DNA of 64,000 bases. Origin: Bacteroidota bacterium. Its GTDB lineage: Bacteria > Bacteroidota > Bacteroidia > Sphingobacteriales > Sphingobacteriaceae. Below, piece by piece: positions 59,145 through 64,000 of this stretch. The notes under the pieces were generated by a model. That model saw only the letters and a list, made by a program, of their open reading frames with translations, was not told where the DNA came from and did not search any database. The DNA is taken from positions 1 through 64,000 of the forward strand of contig JAMFRP010000014.1 of the NCBI GenBank assembly GCA_026224775.1, read 5' to 3'. Within the stretch, counting starts at the first letter, position 1. Each line of letters begins with the position of its first letter. Position numbers and translations under genes: made by a program.

Positions 59145-60074
59145 ATGAAAAAGAACATTCTTATTGTTGATGATATACACCCGGTATTTATTGAACAGGC
59201 CGAAGCGCTGGGTTATACTTGCGATTATCAGCCCTTTATAAAAGCTACTGAAGCGTTAGAAATTATCGGCCAGTATGCAGGCTTGGTTATCCGCTCAAAA
59301 TTCAATGTCGACCGCAAAGTTATTGATGCGGCTACACAATTACGCTTTGTTTGCCGTGCCGGCGCGGGGATGGACAATATTGATGAAGTTTATGCGGCTG
59401 AAAAAAATCTGTTCCTGATAAATGCACCTGAAGGTAATATGGATGCTGTTGGCGAGCATGCGGTCGGTATGTTGCTATCGCTGATGAATAACTTCCGCAA
59501 TTCAGATATGCAAATCCGCGATGGTGTTTGGGATCGTGAGGGCAACCGTGGTTATGAGTTAAAAGGCAAAACCGTAGGCATTATTGGCTATGGTTTTATG
59601 GGCAGCAGTTTCGCACGCAAACTTTCAGGCTTTGGGGTGAACGTAATTGCCTATGATAAATATAAAACCGGCTTCAGCGACCAATTCGCGCGCGAGGTAA
59701 GTATGGAAGAAATTGTTAAACACAGCGATGTGCTGAGCATCCATGTACCATTAACCAAGGAAACCGATGGCTTTATAAATGAGGAATACTTCTTCCACTT
59801 TAAAAAGCCTATATTCTTCCTAAACACATCCCGGGGTAAAACAGCCAAAGTTAGTGCAGTGGTTGATGCCGTTAAAAAAGGCAAGATTTTAGGTGCAGGT
59901 TTAGATGTGTTGGAAGTTGAAAAATTCCCTGCATTAGCCGAACAGCAATGGTTTAATGATTTAAAACAATCGGGCAAAGTATTATTAACCCCTCATGTTG
60001 CTGGCTGGACATTTGACTCGTACCGCAAAATTAGTGAGGTAATGGCGGCGAAGCTATCGATTCTAAGTTATTAG
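59145..60074 (+). CDS. D-2-hydroxyacid dehydrogenase (phosphoglycerate dehydrogenase-like)
   Basis: This 309-residue NAD-dependent enzyme has the substrate-domain start KKNILIVDDIHPVFIEQAE, VCRAGAGMDNID near 80, the Rossmann loop IIGYGFMGSSFA near 150 and NTSRGKTAKVSAVV near 230, where the catalytic Arg lies. LEVEKFP carries the Glu and LLTPHVAGWT near 285 the His. It oxidises or reduces a 2-hydroxyacid; 3-phosphoglycerate (serine synthesis) is the likely but unproven substrate. The frame extends 14 codons upstream, but MKKNILIVDD at 59145 is the natural start. Confidence 0.88.
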   Translation: MKKNILIVDDIHPVFIEQAEALGYTCDYQPFIKATEALEIIGQYAGLVIRSKFNVDRKVIDAATQLRFVCRAGAGMDNIDEVYAAEKNLFLINAPEGNMDAVGEHAVGMLLSLMNNFRNSDMQIRDGVWDREGNRGYELKGKTVGIIGYGFMGSSFARKLSGFGVNVIAYDKYKTGFSDQFAREVSMEEIVKHSDVLSIHVPLTKETDGFINEEYFFHFKKPIFFLNTSRGKTAKVSAVVDAVKKGKILGAGLDVLEVEKFPALAEQQWFNDLKQSGKVLLTPHVAGWTFDSYRKISEVMAAKLSILSY

Positions 60075-60142
60075 TGATTCGTGATCAGCGATTAGTGCGC
60101 TGGGTAAACCTAATCTCTAATTAACTGATCTCTAATCACTAA
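60071..60142 (+). terminator. Long hairpin behind the hydroxyacid dehydrogenase
   Basis: TTAGTGATT (60071-60079) pairs with AATCACTAA (60134-60142), and inside it GATCAG (60083-60088) with CTGATC (60125-60130). It begins on the stop codon region, and a short T-stretch (AATTTTAATA) follows. Confidence 0.5.
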
Positions 60143-60194
60143 TTTTAATATCCAAATTTTTGCGGCACGCAACAAAAATTTGGATATTAAAATT
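60141..60194. repeat. Perfect 22-bp inverted repeat before the candidate ncRNA
   Basis: The arms 60141-60162 and 60173-60194 are perfectly complementary over 22 bases around a 10-base loop CGGCACGCAA. The left arm overlaps the end of the preceding hairpin, and the right arm contains the TTTG box of the promoter at 60179-60211. Confidence 0.85.
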
Positions 60195-60211
60195 TAAATC
60201 GCTTATCTTCG
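60179..60211 (+). promoter_or_regulatory. Bacteroidota promoter for the candidate ncRNA
   Basis: TTTG (60179-60182), 21 bases, then TATCTTCG (60204-60211). The -7 box is the TAnnTTCG variant found before other genes here. The predicted start is near 60215. No protein gene begins within 130 bases behind it. Confidence 0.6.
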
Positions 60212-60215
60212 TTTT

Positions 60216-60309
60216 AGACAAAACAAGACTATGTGGGCAATAGCCAATATGGTCTTGTTTGTTTTTACGGTAACTGCGTCCTTCTGTGAACGGGAGGGCG
60301 GTTTTTTTT
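60216..60309 (+). ncRNA. Candidate small RNA between the dehydrogenase and greA
   Basis: From the predicted start, an imperfect long hairpin AAACAAGAC...GTCTTGTTT (60221-60260) with an inner GGC-AATA-GCC is followed by a terminator stem (60277-60284 with 60293-60300, with wobbles) and eight T (60302-60309). Promoter, fold and terminator together define a transcript of about 95 bases with no open frame of note. It could be an sRNA or a leader attenuator for greA, 45 bases downstream. I do not recognise it as 6S, SRP, RNase P or tmRNA. Confidence 0.5.
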
Positions 60310-60353
60310 GGTGACCATTATAAATAAAAAGTTTTAAAATTAATTCGTGCGTT

Positions 60354-60827
60354 ATGGCAGAGGTATCATACTATACCAAGGAAGGTTTAGAAAAATTAAA
60401 AGAGGAATTACAGTATTTAAAAACAACGGTTCGCGCAAGCATATCAAAACAAATTGCCGAAGCCCGCGATAAAGGTGATCTATCGGAAAATGCCGAATAT
60501 GATGCCGCAAAAGAAGCACAAGGTTTGCACGAGGCTAAAATAGCCCAAATGCAGGAGGCGGTAGCCAATGCGAGGTTGCTCGATGAATCAAAAATTGATA
60601 CATCCAAAGTGCTTGCTTTATCGATTGTAAAGATCAAAAACATTAAGAACGGCGCAACCATGAGCTACCAGTTAGTATCAGAAACAGAGGCCGACCTGAA
60701 AACTGGAAAAATATCTGTAGCGTCGCCAATAGCTAAAGGCCTGTTAGGTAAAAAGGTTGGTGATACAACTGAGATAACGGTACCCGCGGGTAAAATGGAA
60801 TTCGAGATATTGGAAATTACAAGATAG
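60354..60827 (+). CDS. greA: Transcription elongation factor GreA
   Basis: It enters the RNA polymerase secondary channel and stimulates cleavage of backtracked RNA. The 157-residue protein has the N-terminal coiled coil (YYTKEGLEKLKEELQYLKTT onward) whose tip DLSENAEYDAAKEAQ carries the acidic residues that act in the active site, and a C-terminal domain ending EITVPAGKMEFEILEI. It is the canonical form, unlike the Gre-domain protein at 12535. A HIT gene follows 79 bases on after a perfect hairpin. Confidence 0.96.
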   Translation: MAEVSYYTKEGLEKLKEELQYLKTTVRASISKQIAEARDKGDLSENAEYDAAKEAQGLHEAKIAQMQEAVANARLLDESKIDTSKVLALSIVKIKNIKNGATMSYQLVSETEADLKTGKISVASPIAKGLLGKKVGDTTEITVPAGKMEFEILEITR

Positions 60828-60882
60828 TTGAATGAGTTGATTGTGTGAGTAGTTGATTTAGTTAACTACTCACACAATCAAC
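60827..60882 (+). repeat. Perfect 19-bp inverted repeat behind greA (GGTTGA-type)
   Basis: GTTGATTGTGTGAGTAGTT (60836-60854) pairs perfectly with 60864-60882 around a 9-base loop. The left flank GTTGAATGAGTTGATT (60827-60842) is exactly shared with the tract at 3074-3089. It may end greA transcription, but no T-run follows. Confidence 0.75.
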
Positions 60883-60906
60883 CTAATAAACCCAATCAAC
60901 CAAACA

Positions 60907-61302
60907 ATGAGCATTTTTTCAAAGATAATATCAGGCGAAATATCAGCCCACAAAGTAGCCGAAAGCGTTGACTTTTTGGCATTTCTGGATATTAGTCCGC
61001 TGGCTGAAGGGCACGTGCTGGTAATCCCTAAAAAAGAGGTTGATTATATTTTTGACCTGGATGATGAAACTTATGTTGGTTTGCAACTTTTCGCTAAAAT
61101 TGTTGCTACGGGGTTAAAAAAAGCCATTTCGTGCAAAAAAGTTGGTGTAGCTGTTATCGGGCTCGAAGTGCCGCATGTGCATATCCACTTAATACCTATG
61201 AATCGTGTTGATGATATGAATTTTGCGAGGCCCAAATTGAGCTTTACCAGTGAAGAACTGGAGGCGACTGCTGAAAAAATCAGAGAGGCGTTAAGAGGAT
61301 AG
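60907..61302 (+). CDS. HIT family nucleotide-binding protein
   Basis: This 131-residue protein has the histidine triad HVHIHLIPM near residue 97-105 and the N-terminal IFSKIISGEISAHKVAES and EGHVLVIPKKEVDYI, which place it in the HINT/PKCI branch. Such proteins hydrolyse nucleotide phosphoramidates (AMP-Lys type). It follows greA, an order seen in many Bacteroidota. Confidence 0.94.
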   Translation: MSIFSKIISGEISAHKVAESVDFLAFLDISPLAEGHVLVIPKKEVDYIFDLDDETYVGLQLFAKIVATGLKKAISCKKVGVAVIGLEVPHVHIHLIPMNRVDDMNFARPKLSFTSEELEATAEKIREALRG

Positions 61303-61310
61303 TTTTCACT

Positions 61311-61393
61311 TTGTCATTGCGAGGAACGAAGCAATCGCGAACCTTACATGACTGCTTTTCTACGTGCGATTGCTTCGCACCTCGCAATGACAA
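61311..61393. repeat. Palindromic repeat family C, copy 2
   Basis: TTGTCATTGCGAGGAACGAA and its counterpart CTCGCAATGACAA enclose CAATCGCGAACC and GTGCGATTGCTTCG; near-identical to 30259-30338. Confidence 0.88.
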
Positions 61394-61451
61394 TCTATTT
61401 TTTACTTCCTTTGTTAGTGAGGATATTAACAAAAGAAATGAGAACGCAGGC

Positions 61452-61481
61452 TGTCATGCTAAGCGTAGTCGAAGCATGACA
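61452..61481. repeat. Small palindrome TGTCATGCT...AGCATGACA
   Basis: TGTCATGCT (61452-61460) and AGCATGACA (61473-61481) form a 9-bp hairpin enclosing AAGCGTAGTCGA. Its ends share TGTCAT/ATGACA with families A-D, so I group it with them. Confidence 0.65.
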
Positions 61482-61494
61482 CCACCTCACACAT

Positions 61495-62112
61495 CTACTT
61501 TTTAGCTTTCCCTGCACCCGCCACCCTGCTGGTATTTTCCTTCACAAAAGTTTCCCAGCCCGAATAAGACTTTTTACTCCCGCTGCTATTAGTTTTGCTA
61601 CCCGCCGGTTTACTCACATTAATTTTTTGGAACGAGTGACAAACAGCAACCGCCAAACCATCTGTAGCATCTAAAAATTCAGGCGTTTCGGTAAAATTCA
61701 GCAGCGTTTTTAACATAGCGGCTACTTGCTCTTTGGTAGCATTACCGTTGCCTGTAATGGATTGTTTTATTTTGCGGGGAGCATATTCAGTTATCTCGAT
61801 ATTATGCGATAGTGCTGCTGCCATCACTACACCCTGCGCCCTCCCCAGCTTGAGCATTACCTGTATATTTTTGCCGTAAAACGGTGCTTCTATCGAAAGG
61901 CAGTCTGGTTTATAATTATCAATCAAACCAACTGTTTTCTCAAATATGCGCTGCAGTTTTAGCATATGGTCATCCAGATTATCCATTTTGATGATACCAA
62001 GACTGATGAGCTCGATTTTTGAACCGGTCTCCTTAACAAGTCCATAACCCATCACTGCCGTTCCTGGGTCGATGCCTAAAATAATACGTTCTTTATGGAT
62101 GGTTTGCAGCAT
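61495..62112 (-). CDS. ruvC: Holliday junction endodeoxyribonuclease RuvC
   Basis: This 205-residue resolvase cuts Holliday junctions symmetrically. Catalytic acids are in LGIDPGTAVMGYG (Asp), LSIEAPFYGKN (Glu) and ATDGLAVAVCH (Asp with His). The RNase H-like core ends near residue 165 and a basic, Ser/Gly-rich tail follows. The frame extends to 62196, but those 28 codons (ILRCAQNDKV...) are a translation of a family B repeat. ATG at 62112 is chosen. RuvA/RuvB are not in the window. Confidence 0.93.
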   Translation of the reverse strand: MLQTIHKERIILGIDPGTAVMGYGLVKETGSKIELISLGIIKMDNLDDHMLKLQRIFEKTVGLIDNYKPDCLSIEAPFYGKNIQVMLKLGRAQGVVMAAALSHNIEITEYAPRKIKQSITGNGNATKEQVAAMLKTLLNFTETPEFLDATDGLAVAVCHSFQKINVSKPAGSKTNSSGSKKSYSGWETFVKENTSRVAGAGKAKK

Positions 62113-62157
62113 ATTTATTATTGTCCTTCTCCTTGATTGGATTGTTATTCTGGTCAC

Positions 62158-62251
62158 TTTGTCATTCTGAGCACAGCGAAGAATCTTCTGCAACATGCAT
62201 TGTTCGCCATGTAAATCGAAGAAGATTCTTCGCTCTGCTCAGAATGACAAA
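62158..62251. repeat. Palindromic repeat family B, copy 5
   Basis: TTTGTCATTCTGAGCACAGC at the left and GCTCTGCTCAGAATGACAAA at the right; AAGAATCTTC and GAAGATTCTT continue the stem, so it is the most perfect stem of the family. Confidence 0.9.
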
Positions 62252-62289
62252 TCTTATTTTAGAATGATTTTATAAAGTTAAAGCTTTCC

Positions 62290-62925
62290 TCAGCCATTAT
62301 CGCGCAGCAACATCATATATTCTTCGCGGCTTATCATGTACGCACCCATTGATTCTAAATGTTCGGTATGTACCTGGCAATCTATTAAGTCATATAACCC
62401 CGACTGGCACAGCCATACCAAGGCCGTTTTAGAAGCATTGCTCTCCTTACTGAACATGCTTTCGCCGCAAAAAACCGAACCTACCTGCACCCCATAAAAA
62501 CCACCAACCAATTTGCCATTTCCCCAAACTTCAACCGAATGCGCATAACCGTTTTTGTGAAGCTGTTCATAAGCGGTCTTCATTTCATCGGTGATCCATG
62601 TACCATCCTGCCCTATCCTTTCAACAATTGAGCAGGCTTCTATAACATCAGTAAAACATTGGTTTTGGGTAATGGTGAATTTGCCTGTCCGCAAAACCTG
62701 GCGCATACTTTTAGATATTTTCAATTCATCCGGAAAAAGCACAAACCGCTCATGCGGCGAATACCATAAAATGGGCGAATCATCGCTATACCAGGGAAAT
62801 ATGCCGTTTTGATAAGCAAGCAGCAAACGTTCAGTCGACAGATCGCCCTCAATTGCCAGTAACCCATCCGGCTCTGCCAATTCTGGATCAGGAAATATTA
62901 AACGTTCATCAAGCCTGAAAATCAT
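62290..62925 (-). CDS. aat: Leucyl/phenylalanyl-tRNA--protein transferase
   Basis: It adds Leu or Phe to proteins with basic N-termini, marking them for Clp degradation (N-end rule). The 211-residue protein has the family signature NGIFPWYSDDSPILWYSPHER near residues 40-60, TWITDEMKTAYEQLHK near 115 and LVGGFYGVQVGSVFCGESMF near 140. Length is slightly below the E. coli enzyme. It starts 9 bases after the stop of the upstream transglutaminase-like gene. Confidence 0.95.
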   Translation of the reverse strand: MIFRLDERLIFPDPELAEPDGLLAIEGDLSTERLLLAYQNGIFPWYSDDSPILWYSPHERFVLFPDELKISKSMRQVLRTGKFTITQNQCFTDVIEACSIVERIGQDGTWITDEMKTAYEQLHKNGYAHSVEVWGNGKLVGGFYGVQVGSVFCGESMFSKESNASKTALVWLCQSGLYDLIDCQVHTEHLESMGAYMISREEYMMLLRDNG

Positions 62926-62934
62926 CAGGCAAAT

Positions 62935-64000
62935 TTACGCCTTGTGGCGTATTACCAGTTTTTTATTTTGCGCTTTCGCAACAGCATCCAAATATTGCTG
63001 CATCTCATTATATTTTGCAGCGGGTATCACCTGGTTTGTAATATTAAATTTAGCTGTGCTTATTATTTGATTTTTCGCGGCATTGTAAACATAGTTTATT
63101 TCATAATTACCATAGGTAAACTTTAGGCTTTGGTTTGCCGGCAAAGCTTCTACTTCATAATTTGCAGGCAGATCGATAGTAGTTACACAAATCTTCTTTA
63201 AGGGCGATTCATAGTAATAGTCGCTTTTGCGTTGTTCTTCAATTGGCACTGTAAATGTGCACAAGTCAAAAACCCTGGGCCTGTAAAATTGCTTATTCCC
63301 TGCCATTATATCACAAAACTTATCGTATTCCAAGTTTAAGTTAACCTCTCTTACACCGTCTTCATCTTTACCCTGGGTAAAATCAAATACCGAAGCCTGT
63401 TTTATATTTAGTGCCTGCATTAAAAATTCTTTTTGCTCATCTGTTTTTTCATAAGACAGGCCTATGTAGTCATCACGATAAACCCCCGTGCCTAAAATTT
63501 TTACCTGGGCCTTTGCACTTCCATCAGAATCAATGGCTAAATGCACCTCACTGGTAAACACGTTATCATCTGCTATACTTTTGGGAGTATTGATCAACTT
63601 GCCTCCATCTGGAGTAATAAGCAACGCGTTACGATTTTCTGTAAAGGAGCCCAGTTTGCCAAAAGGTTGCGTAGTGCTGGTACAATCCAACCAGGTAGTA
63701 TCGTTTTTAAAAGGAATGCATAATATCTCGTGGTTGAAAGAGTTGTTAGGAAAATCGGCATCTGCAGCATGCTCGTTTGCTCCGGCCCTTACAATCGCCC
63801 AATAAGCCGGAATATTTACAGCTTTTAGCAAAGCGTACATGTAATTAGCCAGCGCTTTGCAATCACCATATTTCTTTTGATCCACAAAATTTGCGTCAAA
63901 AGGCTTGTATCCGCCTATCCCCAGCTGAATACTTACATAGCGCGTACTTTGCTGCAGGTATTCATACAAAAACTTTGCTTTGCCCTTGTCCGTTTTTATG
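62935..64000 (-). CDS. Transglutaminase-like (DUF3857-type) protein, C-terminal part; 5' end outside window
   Basis: The frame is open through base 64000, so only the last 355 or so residues are seen. A transglutaminase-like core is recognisable: Cys in KKYGDCKALANYMYALL, His in SFNHEILCIPF and Asp in WLDCTSTTQPFG. The rest is a beta-rich C-terminal region (EVHLAIDSDGSAKAQV and a late NYEVEALPANQ) typical of DUF3857/DUF3858 transglutaminase proteins of Bacteroidota, which are exported. Function unknown. It probably precedes aat in one transcript. Confidence 0.85.
   Translation of the reverse strand, partial: IKTDKGKAKFLYEYLQQSTRYVSIQLGIGGYKPFDANFVDQKKYGDCKALANYMYALLKAVNIPAYWAIVRAGANEHAADADFPNNSFNHEILCIPFKNDTTWLDCTSTTQPFGKLGSFTENRNALLITPDGGKLINTPKSIADDNVFTSEVHLAIDSDGSAKAQVKILGTGVYRDDYIGLSYEKTDEQKEFLMQALNIKQASVFDFTQGKDEDGVREVNLNLEYDKFCDIMAGNKQFYRPRVFDLCTFTVPIEEQRKSDYYYESPLKKICVTTIDLPANYEVEALPANQSLKFTYGNYEINYVYNAAKNQIISTAKFNITNQVIPAAKYNEMQQYLDAVAKAQNKKLVIRHKA

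Noticed and set aside
60216..60309. Candidate RNA as SRP RNA or 6S RNA
   Set aside because: No GGAAG...AGCAGC-type apical loop as in SRP RNA, and the length and single long hairpin do not fit 6S RNA.
1..64000. tRNA or rRNA genes
   Set aside because: I looked for TTCGAATC-type T-arms with acceptor stems and for rRNA motifs and recognised none; a tRNAscan run would be decisive.

Overview
The window looks like a chromosomal segment of a Bacteroidota bacterium, most likely of the family Sphingobacteriaceae (Mucilaginibacter/Pedobacter-like). The evidence is a short primary sigma factor without region 1.1, promoters of the type TTTG-N19-21-TAnnTTTG/TAnnTTCG instead of -35/-10 boxes, very short or absent leaders with few Shine-Dalgarno sequences, a mitochondrial-type aconitase, many signal peptides and lipoproteins, DUF4142/DUF1003/DUF2147 proteins, and a high density of short palindromic intergenic repeats. 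This is a reading by protein family and motif; no database search was possible.

Layout. 0-3 kb: tail of an IS110-family transposase, aconitase and a four-helix-bundle protein. 3-8 kb: a polysaccharide deacetylase diverging from a TolC/MacA-like efflux pair, then gpsA. 8-14 kb: two small exported proteins, a DEAD-box helicase, a GH13 amylase and a GreA/B-domain protein. 13-18 kb: a coupled operon ileS - DksA-like - lspA. 18-21 kb: a GH99-like lipoprotein and an isolated MacB-type permease. 21-25.5 kb: a nucleotide-sugar operon ugd - uxs - galE - cpsB-like phosphatase. 25.5-31 kb: waaA, an acyltransferase, a GT2 and a CruF-like protein, then ispH and a CrtW-like ketolase, which suggests lipid A plus carotenoid tailoring. 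31-36 kb: a 40-codon gene coupled to a 106-codon gene, recO, dgkA, an SDR, small envelope proteins and rpiB. 36-42 kb: tatC and the fatty-acid/phospholipid operon yceD - rpmF - plsX - fabH - accB - accC, interrupted by a nested inverted-repeat element. 42-50.5 kb: rpoD, envelope proteins and two exported nucleases (S1/P1 and DRGH type). 51-55.5 kb: a DPP IV-like peptidase, then a more A+T-rich patch with a HEPN-like gene and a membrane coiled-coil gene. 55.8-64 kb: pdxA, rsmA, a Coq4-like protein, EcsC, a hydroxyacid dehydrogenase, greA, HIT, ruvC, aat and a partial transglutaminase-like protein.

Most of the window is housekeeping and I do not see an obvious large new system (no CRISPR, no phage, no clear defence island, no SusCD locus, no tRNA or rRNA recognised). 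The less explained material lies between the genes. There is a superfamily of palindromic repeats sharing GTCAT...ATGAC ends in several sequence families. There are longer inverted-repeat elements (39.0, 42.0/50.5 and 53.2 kb). Three transcript-like structured intergenic regions (12.4, 54.6 and 60.2 kb) have hairpins, poly-T terminators and, for the last, a good Bacteroidota promoter. Among proteins, the most interesting are a Coq4-motif protein in a lineage expected to use menaquinone, the HEPN-like gene pair, and an unusual insertion in IleS.

Several starts were shortened because a promoter, a repeat or family alignment excludes the longer reading frame (gpsA, helicase, amylase, ileS, waaA, dgkA, SDR, accC, yceD, ruvC and others).
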